This document shows positions 25,003-33,632 of a stretch of DNA of 64,000 nucleotides, piece by piece. The position numbers and the translations under genes are program-made. This stretch comes from Actinomycetota bacterium (GTDB lineage Bacteria; Actinomycetota; Thermoleophilia; Gaiellales; Gaiellaceae), in the NCBI GenBank assembly GCA_005883355.1, contig VAXG01000036.1, forward strand, positions 1-64,000, given 5' to 3'. The notes beneath the pieces were generated by a model. It worked only from the letters and a program-made list of their open reading frames with translations, was not told the origin of the DNA and ran no database searches. Numbering within the stretch: position 1 is the stretch's first letter; every line of letters starts with the position of its first letter.

Positions 25003-26450
25003 CGCGAAGGACAAGCATAGGCGGCAGTAAGGAGGGCACCTGAGAGGAGCACGAGCAGCGCGCGCGTCGACTTGACCTGCGCGATCGGCAGCCCGCCCAC
25101 GAGTCGGGCAACGGCGACGAGGTAGGCCGCACACCAGCCGTTCAGCCACGCAAGCGCCGCAGCGGCATTCGTCGAGAACGGGGCGACCGCGGCCGCGGCA
25201 AGTGCAAGCCCGAGCAGCGGCGCGACCGCCGGTGCGGCAAGCGCATTCGCAGGAACCGTCAGCAGCTGGACCGAGTGGAACTGCAGCCAGGCGATCGGCG
25301 CCGTCGTGAGTCCGCAGGCTGCGGAGATCGCAACGACGAGACGCAGCGATCGCCCGAGCGGATAGCCCTCGAGAAAGCGCTGGAAGCGCGGGACCAGCAC
25401 GAAGATCGCGAGCACCGCGGCGAAAGAGAGCTGAAAGCCGGCATCGAGGAGCGTGTACGGATTCCACCCGAGCAGCACGATCGCGCCGAGGACCAGCAGG
25501 TGCCAGCGATCCGCCGCGCGAGCGGTGAGCCACGCCAGCGAACCGAGCGCCCCCGCGATGCCTGCGCGGATCACCGAGGGTTGTGCGCCGACCGCCAGCA
25601 CGTAACAGCAGATCGCCGCCAGCGCAGCGAGCTGACCGAAAAGGCGTGGCATGCCGACCAGCCACACGAGCAGCAACGCGCTCCCGGCGACGAGCGCGAC
25701 GTTCTGCCCCGAGACGGCCAGGAGGTGATACAGCCCGGAGGCGCGGAAGCGGCGGCGCAACTCGTCGGACAGCCCACTGTCCTCGCCAAGGACGACCCCC
25801 TCGAGCACGGCCGCGCGATACCCGGTTAGCCCGAGCGCCACGGAGCTCTTGAGCCGTCGCCTCAGGGCGTCCGCGACGCCGCCGAGTCCGCTGCGGCGCC
25901 CGACGATCTGCCAGCCGTCGACGAGCAGAACGACATGAACTCCGTGACGGCGGAGCCACGTCCTCTCGTCGAACCCGTTCTTCGGTCCGCGAGGCGCAGT
26001 CACCCTGACGAGCGCGTCCAGGATGGCTCCTTGCGGAGGCGCGCGCCCGAGCGGCAGCTTCAGCAGCACGGACTCGTGGAGCGCTTGGCCGGCGAACCGC
26101 GTGACGACCCCAGGCGCGCGCACGTCGTACTTTCCACGGCGCGCCGGCCCCGTGACGATCGCACGCGCGCGACCGGCAGTCTCGAGCCGGCCCGTCAGTG
26201 AGCTGTAATCGAGAGCATCGAGACGCGCGCTGCCCCACCACCAGCCCGCAAGCGCGAGGGCCACCGCCAATAGGCCGACGCGGCGAGGTTTGCGCGAGGC
26301 GCCGAACATCCCGGCGAGCAGGGCCGCCGCAGGAACGACCGCGGATTCGACGCGCGCCAGGTTTGCCGTCGCCAGCCCGAGGCAGAGGAAGGCGGCGAGC
26401 AGCGTCGACGTGTGGCCCAGTGGAGCGGGCCGAAGGCGAGCGACGCTCAC
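24987..26450 (-). CDS. comEC: ComEC/Rec2 competence channel protein, without C-terminal hydrolase domain
   Basis: Inner-membrane channel for single-stranded DNA uptake. It has 487 residues: N-terminal helices, the OB-like DUF4131 region (ARAIVTGPARRGKYDV), then the Competence domain with GLYHLLAVSGQNVALVAG and LLGWNPYTLLDAGFQLSFAAV. The metallo-beta-lactamase domain of longer ComEC proteins is absent and the frame ends cleanly inside holA. It overlaps comEA by 4 nt (GTG start). Confidence 0.92.
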   Translation of the reverse strand: MSVARLRPAPLGHTSTLLAAFLCLGLATANLARVESAVVPAAALLAGMFGASRKPRRVGLLAVALALAGWWWGSARLDALDYSSLTGRLETAGRARAIVTGPARRGKYDVRAPGVVTRFAGQALHESVLLKLPLGRAPPQGAILDALVRVTAPRGPKNGFDERTWLRRHGVHVVLLVDGWQIVGRRSGLGGVADALRRRLKSSVALGLTGYRAAVLEGVVLGEDSGLSDELRRRFRASGLYHLLAVSGQNVALVAGSALLLVWLVGMPRLFGQLAALAAICCYVLAVGAQPSVIRAGIAGALGSLAWLTARAADRWHLLVLGAIVLLGWNPYTLLDAGFQLSFAAVLAIFVLVPRFQRFLEGYPLGRSLRLVVAISAACGLTTAPIAWLQFHSVQLLTVPANALAAPAVAPLLGLALAAAAVAPFSTNAAAALAWLNGWCAAYLVAVARLVGGLPIAQVKSTRALLVLLSGALLTAAYACPSRWQQS

Positions 26451-27022
26451 GGGGCGACCAGATCGCGCAGCGTCCCCAGCCTGGCCGGACCGATGCCCGG
26501 GATCGCATCGAGCTCGTCGACCGAGCCGAAAGCACCGTGCTGCTGCCGGTAGTCGAGAATCTTCTGCGCGGTGACCGGCCCGACCCCCGGCAGCCCGTCG
26601 AGCTGCTCGAGCGTGGCGCTGTTCAGATGCACCGGGCCCGCAGCTACGCCTCCACTAGGCGCGGCGACAGCACCGGCGACTCCGCGCCGCGGCACGACGA
26701 TCTGCTCGCCGTCGGCGATGCGTGCCGCGAGATTGAGCAGCTCGATCTGGGCTCTCGGCGTCGGCCCGCCTGCGCGTGTGACGGCGTCGGCGACCCGCGA
26801 GCCGTCCTTCAGTCGATAGAGCCCGGGCCGCCGGACGGCGCCTACGACATTGACGAACAGCGTCGTCGAAGAGGAGGCGGCTGCCCGCGCGGCCACACGT
26901 ACCGGCGGTGGCACGGCCGGGGGTTGAGGTCGCAACAACAGCTTGCCCGCGACGACGAGTACCAGCAGTGCCACGACGCCCGCAACAAGCGCGCGACGCC
27001 GGTCGAGGGGGAGCTGGGGCAT
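26447..27022 (-). CDS. comEA: ComEA DNA receptor (SLBB + helix-hairpin-helix)
   Basis: Membrane-anchored DNA-binding receptor for transformation. It has 191 residues: one membrane helix (13-30), an SLBB domain (VNVVGAVRRPGLYRLKDGS, about 57-110), a Gly/Ala linker, and two helix-hairpin-helix motifs (NSATLEQLDGLPGVGPVTA and IPGIGPARLGTLRDLV) at the C-terminus. It is followed directly by comEC. Confidence 0.94.
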   Translation of the reverse strand: MPQLPLDRRRALVAGVVALLVLVVAGKLLLRPQPPAVPPPVRVAARAAASSSTTLFVNVVGAVRRPGLYRLKDGSRVADAVTRAGGPTPRAQIELLNLAARIADGEQIVVPRRGVAGAVAAPSGGVAAGPVHLNSATLEQLDGLPGVGPVTAQKILDYRQQHGAFGSVDELDAIPGIGPARLGTLRDLVAP

Positions 27023-27091
27023 GTTGCCAATCGTGGCGACAAGGCCGTCACGCGTCCGTGACGACTCCGTGCCGAGAGTGTGCTCTTTTGC

Positions 27092-29479
27092 TTAACCGAC
27101 GACGAGGTTCACGAGCTTGCGGGGCACGACGATCGTCTTCCGTATCTCCGCGCCGTTCAGCTGCGCCTGCACCTTCGGCGACTCCTTCGCGCGAGCCACG
27201 AGCTCATCCTCCGGCAGGTCGGCCGGAACCTCGATGCGGTCGCGGACCCTCCCGTTCACCTGCACGACCAGCTCGAAGGTGTCCTCTTCGAGCAAGGCGG
27301 GATCGGCCTGCGGCCAAGGGTCCTGCCACAAGCGCGCGTGTCCCAGCCGCTCCCACAGCTCCTCCGCCACGTGGGGCGCGTACGGTTGGATGAGTGACAC
27401 TGCCGTCTCGGCCGCAAACCGAGCGGCGGGATCCCCGGGCGCCTTGACCAGCTCGTTGACGAGCTCCATCACCGACGAGATCGGCGTGTTGAACTGCTGC
27501 CGCCGCCCGAGATCGTCCGTCGCGCGGGCAATGGTCCGATGGGCCTTTCGGGCCAACGCGCCGTCACCGGGCGAACCGTCCACCGCGGAGTCGGCGACGT
27601 CGCCGACCGCGCGCCAGAGCCGCCGGAGGAAACGCTGCATCCCTTCCACACCGGACGGTGTCCACTCCATGTCCTGGTCGGCAGGACCGATGAACAGAAT
27701 CGACAAGCGCGTCGCGTCCGCGCCGTACCCCTCGACGAGCTCGTCGGGTGTGGCAGCGCCTCCGACCCGTTTCGAGATCTTCGCGCCGCCCTGGGTGACG
27801 AAGCCGTTGCCGAAGAAGCGCTTGAAGGGTTCACGGTGAACGCTCAGTCCCAGCTCATTCAGAACCTTCTGGAAGTAGCGGGCATAGATCAGGTGCACCG
27901 TCGAATGGTCGACGCCGCCGGTGTAGTGGTCGACCGGCATCCAGTAGTCCGCGATCTCGCGGTCGTAGGGGGCGTGGTCGTTGCGTGGATCGCAGTAGCG
28001 CAGGAAGTACCACGACGAGTCGACGAAGGTGTCCATGGTCTCGACCTCGCGGCGCCCCTCCTTGCCGCACCGCGGGCACGGGACGCGCACCCAGTCCTCG
28101 GCCTGCGCCAGCGGCGGGACTCCCTTGGGCTTGTAGTCCTGGACATCGGGCAGAAGCACCGGGAGCTCCTCCTCGGGGACGGGAACGATGCCGCAGTCGC
28201 CGCAATAGACGATCGGAATAGGGCAGCCCCAGTAGCGCTGGCGCGAGAATCCCCAGTCGCGCAGCCGGTAGCTCACCGCCGAACGCCCGCGCCCGTGTGT
28301 CCCTAGCCACTCGACGATCGCCTTGGCCGCCTCCTCGTGCGGCAGCCCGGAGAACTGCGCCGAATCGACGAGCTTGCCCTCGTCATCGATGACGACCTTG
28401 ATCGGAAGGTCGAACCGCTCCGCGAACTCACGGTCACGCTCGTCGTGTGCCGGCACAGCCATGATCGCGCCGGTGCCGTAGTCCATCAGCACGTAGTCGG
28501 CGATCCAGATCGGAATGCGCGCGTCGTTGACGGGGTTCGTGGCGAAGAAGCCGGTGAAGACCCCGGTCTTGGTTCCCGCCGCGCGCTCTTCGGCGGGTCT
28601 GGCGCCGGCCTTGCGGACGTACTCGCGGATCTCGTCGCCGGTCGGGGACTTCTCGGCCAGCGAGTCGACGAGTGGATGCTCCGGCGCGAGCACGAAGAAG
28701 GTCGACCCGAACAGCGTGTCGGGACGGGTGGTGAACACCGGGATGTCGATGTCGAGCTCCTCGACCCGGAAGAGGATCTCCGAGCCTTCCGACCGGCCGA
28801 TCCAGTTGCGCTGCATCGCCAGCACGCGCTCCGGCCAGTTCAGATCCTTCATCTCGTCAAGCAGGTGGTCGGCATACGCGGTGATGCGGAAGAACCACTG
28901 GTCGAGCTTGCGCGCCTCGACCTCGAACCCGCAGCGCTCGCAACGGCCGTTCTTGACCTGCTCGTTCGCGAGCACGGTCTGGTCGTTCGGGCACCAGTTG
29001 ACGATCGCCGCCTTTCGGTAGGCCTGCCCCGCCTCGAGGAACTTCAGGAAGAGCCACTGCGTCCAGCGGTAGTACTCGGGGTCGTGCGTCGAGAACTCCC
29101 GCGACCAGTCGATCGCCCAGCCAAGTCTCTTCATCGTCCCGCGTATTTCTTCGATGTTGCGCTCGACGATCTCGCGCGGATGCCCGCCCTCCTTGATCGC
29201 CGCGTTCTCGGCCGGCAGCCCGAAGGAGTCGTAGCCCATCGGGCGCAGCACCTCGGAGCCTGTACGGCGGTAGAAATGGGCGAGGACGTCGCCGAGCGTG
29301 TAGACCAAAACGTGCCCGATGTGCAATGAGCCCGACGGGTACGGCAGCATCTCGAGGACGTAGGACTTCCGCTCGTTGCGCGGCGCCCCGGGCTCGGGGT
29401 TCGGCACCTCGAAGGCGCGGCTCTCCTCCCAGACCCGCTGCCACTTCGTCTCGATTGTGTGCGCGTCGTACTTGTCCAT
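27092..29479 (-). CDS. leuS: leucyl-tRNA synthetase
   Basis: Class I synthetase of 795 residues that charges tRNA-Leu. HIGH is at residues 53-56. The CP1 editing domain has FTTRPDTLFGSTF and IMAVPAHDERD, so proofreading should be present. The anticodon-binding and C-terminal domains (VQVNGRVRDRIEVP) are complete. The KMSKS loop reads KISKR (about 566-570), departing from the usual KMSKS at two positions. Expression is probably controlled by the leader-peptide attenuator immediately upstream. Confidence 0.96.
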   Translation of the reverse strand: MDKYDAHTIETKWQRVWEESRAFEVPNPEPGAPRNERKSYVLEMLPYPSGSLHIGHVLVYTLGDVLAHFYRRTGSEVLRPMGYDSFGLPAENAAIKEGGHPREIVERNIEEIRGTMKRLGWAIDWSREFSTHDPEYYRWTQWLFLKFLEAGQAYRKAAIVNWCPNDQTVLANEQVKNGRCERCGFEVEARKLDQWFFRITAYADHLLDEMKDLNWPERVLAMQRNWIGRSEGSEILFRVEELDIDIPVFTTRPDTLFGSTFFVLAPEHPLVDSLAEKSPTGDEIREYVRKAGARPAEERAAGTKTGVFTGFFATNPVNDARIPIWIADYVLMDYGTGAIMAVPAHDERDREFAERFDLPIKVVIDDEGKLVDSAQFSGLPHEEAAKAIVEWLGTHGRGRSAVSYRLRDWGFSRQRYWGCPIPIVYCGDCGIVPVPEEELPVLLPDVQDYKPKGVPPLAQAEDWVRVPCPRCGKEGRREVETMDTFVDSSWYFLRYCDPRNDHAPYDREIADYWMPVDHYTGGVDHSTVHLIYARYFQKVLNELGLSVHREPFKRFFGNGFVTQGGAKISKRVGGAATPDELVEGYGADATRLSILFIGPADQDMEWTPSGVEGMQRFLRRLWRAVGDVADSAVDGSPGDGALARKAHRTIARATDDLGRRQQFNTPISSVMELVNELVKAPGDPAARFAAETAVSLIQPYAPHVAEELWERLGHARLWQDPWPQADPALLEEDTFELVVQVNGRVRDRIEVPADLPEDELVARAKESPKVQAQLNGAEIRKTIVVPRKLVNLVVG

Positions 29480-29496
29480 GACCGTCCTCAGAAACG

Positions 29497-29519
29497 AAAA
29501 AGCCTCTCGAATGAGAGGC
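29497..29519 (-). terminator. intrinsic terminator in the leuS leader (attenuator)
   Basis: On the minus strand: stem GCCTCTC / GAGAGGC, 4-nt loop, then TTTTT, ending 18 nt before the leuS ATG. A competing pairing (AGGCCG at 29535-29540 with CGGCCT at 29516-29521) would block the first arm. Confidence 0.85.
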
Positions 29520-29590
29520 CGTGGGGAGTTGGCGCGGCCTTCGCCACGGTGGCTCCCTTCCCTACAGAAGCAGCTCCTTCATCGCTCTGA
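29502..29590 (-). promoter_or_regulatory. leucine-responsive attenuator leader of leuS
   Basis: The leader holds a seven-codon frame with three leucine codons, then overlapping inverted segments (CCGTGG/CCACGG, AGGCCG/CGGCCT, GGGAG/CTCCC), and finally an intrinsic terminator. This is the layout of ribosome-mediated attenuation: stalling at Leu codons when Leu-tRNA is scarce would favour the antiterminator and leuS expression. Confidence 0.7.
29562..29582 (-). CDS. leuS leader peptide MKELLL
   Basis: Six residues, ATG AAG GAG CTG CTT CTG then TAG. Half of the codons are leucine and they are consecutive just before the stop, which lies about 43 nt before the terminator stem. No strong Shine-Dalgarno is seen; initiation could be on a short or leaderless 5' end. 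The function is inferred from its position in front of a leucyl-tRNA synthetase gene. Confidence 0.7.
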   Translation of the reverse strand: MKELLL

Positions 29591-29600
29591 CTCTAGCAAC

Positions 29601-29606
29601 CATAAT
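29601..29606 (+). promoter_or_regulatory. -10 box CATAAT for leaderless cupin gene
   Basis: CATAAT lies 7 nt before the cupin ATG at 29614 with no Shine-Dalgarno. It is divergent from the leuS leader. Confidence 0.55.
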
Positions 29607-29613
29607 TGACGAC

Positions 29614-30006
29614 ATGAGCGATTTCACACATCTCAATCTCAAGGATGCCGAGGATCAGGCGCCGAACTTCGGTCTCTCGCCGGATCTCGAGTTCCGAATG
29701 GCTCGCGTGCCCTTGCGGCTCGAGCAGTCGGGGCTCAGCTATTGCCGCGTCGCCCCCGGTTTTCGTCTGCCCTTCGGCCACAAGCACAAGAACCAGGAGG
29801 AGGTCTACGTCCTCGTCAGCGGGGCAGCGCGGATGAAGATCGAGGACGAGGTCAAGGAGCTCAAGCAGTGGGATGCCGTTCGCGTCCACAAGGACACGAT
29901 GCGATCGATGGAGGCCGGCGACGAGGGGGCGGAGTTCCTGATTGTCGGAGCGCCCAACACCGGCCCCGGCGACGCCGAGATGGTCCAGGGCTGGTGGAGC
30001 GGGTAA
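29614..30006 (+). CDS. cupin-domain protein
   Basis: A 130-residue single-domain cupin. The conserved motif 1 histidines are in GHKHKNQEEVYVLVSG and motif 2 ends AGDEGAEFLIVGAP. The metal-binding set (His, His, Glu) is present in motif 1, so it is likely a metal-binding beta-barrel; the substrate is unknown. The ATG at 29614 is fixed by the CATAAT box. lysA follows with an overlapping or very close start, so the two are probably co-transcribed. Confidence 0.85.
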   Translation: MSDFTHLNLKDAEDQAPNFGLSPDLEFRMARVPLRLEQSGLSYCRVAPGFRLPFGHKHKNQEEVYVLVSGAARMKIEDEVKELKQWDAVRVHKDTMRSMEAGDEGAEFLIVGAPNTGPGDAEMVQGWWSG

Positions 30007-31264
30007 CGCGCCGAACCAACTGATCGAGCTCTTTCCAGACACGGCGACCGTCGAAGAAGGCGAGCTCGCCGTGGGAGGAGTCCGTGCGTCCGCGCTCGCC
30101 GAGGAGTACGGAACGCCTCTCGTCGTCTACTGCCGCGAAACGGTCCTCGCGCGTGCGCGTGCGTACGCGCGCGTGGACCCCGAAGCGCTCGTCGTGTACG
30201 GGACGAAGGCGTTTCCGAACGTCGCCCTGCTGCGGCTGCTCGCCGGTGAAGGCCTCGGCGCCGACGTCTCGACACGGGGCGAGCTCGAGTTCGCGCTGCG
30301 AGCACGCGTGCCGGGCGACCGCATCGTCTTCCATGGGAACAACAAGTCGGACGAGGAGCTGGGCGCCGCGGCGGCCGCGGGCGCTCTGGTCGTCCTCGAC
30401 GCACTCGACGAAGGCGACCGGGCGCGGGCGGCCGGGGTCGAAACCGTTCTGATCCGGGTCACGCCCGGGATCGAGGCCGATACCCATCGCGCAATTCAGA
30501 CCGCGCAGGCGGAGTCGAAGTTCGGGCTCGTCGCCGACGACGCGGTTACCGCCGTGCGCGAGGCAAGGTTCGCGGGGCTCGACGTCGCAGGTCTACACGT
30601 CCACATCGGCTCACAGCTCACGCGCAGCGCCGAGAGCCTGCTCGCCGTGGACCGCGTAGTGGATGTCGCGCTGCGCTGCCGAGCGGAGCTCGAGTGGACG
30701 CCGCGTGTGTTCGACCTCGGCGGCGGGCTCGCGGTTCGGCACTCATTGACGGAGGCAGTACCGGAACCGGAGCAATTCGCACGGGACCTGCTCCTGCGCT
30801 TGCGCGAGCGGTGGACGGAGCCGGCCCGGATGATCTTCGAGCCGGGCCGGTCGTTGATCGGGACAGCGGGATTCACGCTCTACCGCGTCGGCGTGGTCAA
30901 GCGAACACCCGGCGTGGTCTACGCAGCGGTGGACGGCGGCATGTCGGACAACCCGCGTCCGCAGCTCTACGGCTCGCACTACGAGGCGCTGCTGGCGAAC
31001 CGCGCGGACGAGCCCGTCTCAGGGATCTATCGCATTGCGGGCAAGCACTGCGAATCCGGAGACGTGCTCATAGACAGCGTCGATCTGCCGGAGCCGCGAC
31101 GCGACGACCTGCTCGCAGTTCCGGCCACGGGGGCCTACACCCTCGCGATGGCGTCGAACTACAACGGCGTGCCTCGTCCGGCCGCCGTGCTCGTGGCGGA
31201 CGGCCGCGCCGAGCTGATCCGCAGGCGCGAATCGCTGGACGATCTGCTCCGGTTCGAGAATTAG
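29942..31264 (+). CDS. lysA: diaminopimelate decarboxylase
   Basis: PLP enzyme of the alanine-racemase fold that makes lysine from meso-diaminopimelate. The PLP lysine is in VVYGTKAFPN, the His is in HVHIGSQL, the glycine loop is FDLGGGLAV, EPGRSLIGTAG follows, and the catalytic Cys region is GKHCESGDVL. The start is uncertain. Family-like sequence begins near LIELFPDTATVEEGELAVGG. The only in-frame ATG upstream (29942) overlaps the cupin gene by 65 nt; CTG 30020 or GTG 30073 are alternatives. It ends convergently against fbiC. Confidence 0.92.
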   Translation: MSERPTPAPATPRWSRAGGAGNAPNQLIELFPDTATVEEGELAVGGVRASALAEEYGTPLVVYCRETVLARARAYARVDPEALVVYGTKAFPNVALLRLLAGEGLGADVSTRGELEFALRARVPGDRIVFHGNNKSDEELGAAAAAGALVVLDALDEGDRARAAGVETVLIRVTPGIEADTHRAIQTAQAESKFGLVADDAVTAVREARFAGLDVAGLHVHIGSQLTRSAESLLAVDRVVDVALRCRAELEWTPRVFDLGGGLAVRHSLTEAVPEPEQFARDLLLRLRERWTEPARMIFEPGRSLIGTAGFTLYRVGVVKRTPGVVYAAVDGGMSDNPRPQLYGSHYEALLANRADEPVSGIYRIAGKHCESGDVLIDSVDLPEPRRDDLLAVPATGAYTLAMASNYNGVPRPAAVLVADGRAELIRRRESLDDLLRFEN

Positions 31265-33594
31265 GTAGCGAACCCGGGCCGGACGAGCCTCGGCGGCGCG
31301 ACGAGGCGCGCGTCCTTCACCGGGGGATTCCACGGTTCCGCCAGGGGCGCTGCGTCGAACGATGCCAGCCGCCGCTCTTCGGGCGCATCGCCGTAGAGCG
31401 TCGTGCGCTGGCGCGGGATGCGCCCCGCCGAACGGATCAGATCCTCCATCGACTCCGGCGGAAACTCCTGCCCGTGTTCCGCGCCGGCCGACCGCGAGAT
31501 CGATTCGTTCATCAGCGTGCCGCCGAGGTCGTTGACACCCGAGCGCAATGCGGCCGCGACTCCCTGCGCGCCGAGCTTGACCCACGAGACCTGGATGTTG
31601 GTGATCCACGGATGCAGGGCGAGTCGCGCGATCGCATGCACGAGCAGCGTCTCGCCGAACGTCGGGCCGGAACGCGCCTGTCCACGGAGCCACATCGGGG
31701 CTTCCATGTGCACGAACGGCAGCGGCACGAACTCGGTGAAGCCGCCGCTCGAGCGCTGCTGCTCACGCGCACGCAAAAGATGGCGCGCCCAGTTGCGAGG
31801 GCTCTCCACGTGACCGAACATCATCGTCACGTTCGAGCGGAGACCCACCCGGTGCGCGACGTCGTGGACGCGGAGCCACTGTTCGGTCGTGACCTTGTCC
31901 GGGCAGATGACCTGCCGCACCTCGTCGTCGAGAATCTCGGCCGCGGTCCCGGGCAGCGAGCTGAGCCCCGCCTCTCGCAGCTCCGTGAGGTAGTCCTCGA
32001 GTGCTACCTCGAGCGTCGCCGCCCCCTGCCAGATCTCGAGCGCCGAGAACGCGTGCACGTGCAGGCCGGGAACAGCGTCTTTGATCGCCCGGACGACGGA
32101 GAGGTAGTAGTCGCCGGTGAACGCGGGATGGATCCCGCCCTGGAGGCACACCTCGGTCGCCCCGCGCTCCCAGGCTTCCTCGCAGCGCCGCACGATCTCC
32201 TCGTGCGGCACGAAGTACGGTGCGCCGCGTAGGTTCGCCGCGAGCTTCCCTTTGGAGAACGCGCAGAACCCGCAGCGGAAGTAACAGACGTTCGTGTACT
32301 GGATGTTGCGCGTGACGACATAGCTCACTTCGTCGCCACACACCTCACGCCGGAGGCTGTCCGCAGCCGCAAGCACTCGGTCTCGCTCGTGGCCGCGCGC
32401 ACGGAAGAGGCGCGCGATCTCCTCCTCCCCCAGTTCGGCGCGTGTGTCGATCGGCAGCGCGTCGCGCGGAACGAACGGGATCGACACGTCCTCGCCCGGA
32501 GACCAGCCGTCTTCTCGCGCCAGCCCGAGGGAGTCCGAGCTGCGCAACACCGAGGGCATCACGCCCGGGTCGATCCATTCCCCGGAGATCCACTCGGGAT
32601 AGACCGGCAGGCGAGGCGCCAACTCGAGCCCGCGGCTCTCCGTGGCCCTCCGCAGCAGCTCGAGCTCGGGCCAGGGCGCCTCGGGGTTGACGTGGTCGAT
32701 CGTCACGGGCGAGACCCCGCCCCAGTCGTCGATCCCGGCGTCGAGCAAACGGGGGAAGTCGTCGTACGACAGATTCGGCGGCGCCTGGAGATGCGCGGGC
32801 GGACCGAGCACGATCCGCGCAACGGCGATCGTCCAGAGCAGCTCGTCGAGCGCGGGCTCCGGCGCGCCGGCCATGCGCGTCCCGGGCTTCGCCCGGAAGT
32901 TCTGGACGATCACCTCCTGAACGTGGCCGTGGCGATCGGCGAGCTCGCGGATCTCGACCAGGGCATCGATGCGCTCCGCACGGGATTCGCCGATTCCGAT
33001 CAGAAGCCCGGTCGTGAAGGGGACGCGCTCCTCCCCTGCGGCCGCAATCGTCTCGAGGCGGCGGGCGGGGAGCTTGTCCGGTGAGCCGAAATGGGGACCG
33101 CCGCGCTCGGAGAGTCGGGTCGACGTGGTCTCGAGCATGAGCCCCATCGATGCGCTTACGCGCCGCAACCCGGCCGCGTCCTCTCTCGTCATGGCACCGG
33201 GGTTGAGATGTGGGAGGAGGTCTGTCTCCGCGAGCACCGCCTCAGCGGCCCGACCGAGATACTCGAGTGTCGTCTTGCACCCGAGCGCGTCGAGCTCTTC
33301 TCGGGCGGCTCGGTAACGCAGCTCGGGCTTGTCGCCGAGGGTGAACAACGCCTCGCGGCAGCCGGCCGCTGCGCCGGCGCGAGCGATGTCGAGGACCTCG
33401 TCGATGCTCAGGTATGCCCGCTCGCCTCGGCGCGGCGGGCGGGCGAAGGTGCAGTAGTGACAGACGTCGCGACAGAGCTTCGTCAGCGGAATGAAGACCT
33501 TCGGCGAATACGTGACGAGCCGGCCGTGGCCCTCGTCACACAGCGCTCGCGCTTCCGCACAGAGCTCGTCGAGCGGCCGGGCAAGCAGCTCCAT
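31261..33594 (-). CDS. fbiC: FO synthase (fused CofG/CofH)
   Basis: Makes the deazaflavin FO, precursor of coenzyme F420, from tyrosine and 5-amino-6-ribitylamino-uracil. It has 777 residues and two radical-SAM halves. The CofG-like half has CRDVCHYC near residue 41; the CofH-like half has CYFRCGFC near residue 438. Both carry the expected downstream segments (FTLGDKPE; CLQGGIHP; ESISRSAGA). Fusion into one protein is the actinobacterial form. It stands alone with a leaderless-type promoter; other F420 genes are not in the window. Confidence 0.96.
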   Translation of the reverse strand: MELLARPLDELCAEARALCDEGHGRLVTYSPKVFIPLTKLCRDVCHYCTFARPPRRGERAYLSIDEVLDIARAGAAAGCREALFTLGDKPELRYRAAREELDALGCKTTLEYLGRAAEAVLAETDLLPHLNPGAMTREDAAGLRRVSASMGLMLETTSTRLSERGGPHFGSPDKLPARRLETIAAAGEERVPFTTGLLIGIGESRAERIDALVEIRELADRHGHVQEVIVQNFRAKPGTRMAGAPEPALDELLWTIAVARIVLGPPAHLQAPPNLSYDDFPRLLDAGIDDWGGVSPVTIDHVNPEAPWPELELLRRATESRGLELAPRLPVYPEWISGEWIDPGVMPSVLRSSDSLGLAREDGWSPGEDVSIPFVPRDALPIDTRAELGEEEIARLFRARGHERDRVLAAADSLRREVCGDEVSYVVTRNIQYTNVCYFRCGFCAFSKGKLAANLRGAPYFVPHEEIVRRCEEAWERGATEVCLQGGIHPAFTGDYYLSVVRAIKDAVPGLHVHAFSALEIWQGAATLEVALEDYLTELREAGLSSLPGTAAEILDDEVRQVICPDKVTTEQWLRVHDVAHRVGLRSNVTMMFGHVESPRNWARHLLRAREQQRSSGGFTEFVPLPFVHMEAPMWLRGQARSGPTFGETLLVHAIARLALHPWITNIQVSWVKLGAQGVAAALRSGVNDLGGTLMNESISRSAGAEHGQEFPPESMEDLIRSAGRIPRQRTTLYGDAPEERRLASFDAAPLAEPWNPPVKDARLVAPPRLVRPGFAT

Positions 33595-33600
33595 CAGCGG

Positions 33601-33606
33601 AGCTTA
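33601..33606 (-). promoter_or_regulatory. -10 box TAAGCT for leaderless fbiC
   Basis: TAAGCT, 6-nt spacer CCGCTG, then the fbiC ATG; no Shine-Dalgarno is present. Confidence 0.55.
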
Positions 33607-33632
33607 GATCCCAGACCTCCGGCTACGGGAGC

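Noticed and set aside
27023-27091. Possible RNA gene between comEA and leuS
   Set aside because: Only 69 bp, with no stable conserved structure or promoter that I can support.
29497-29600. T-box riboswitch upstream of leuS
   Set aside because: The leader is too short, has no specifier stem, and lacks the conserved T-box sequence. The leader-peptide attenuator explains the Leu codons and terminator better.
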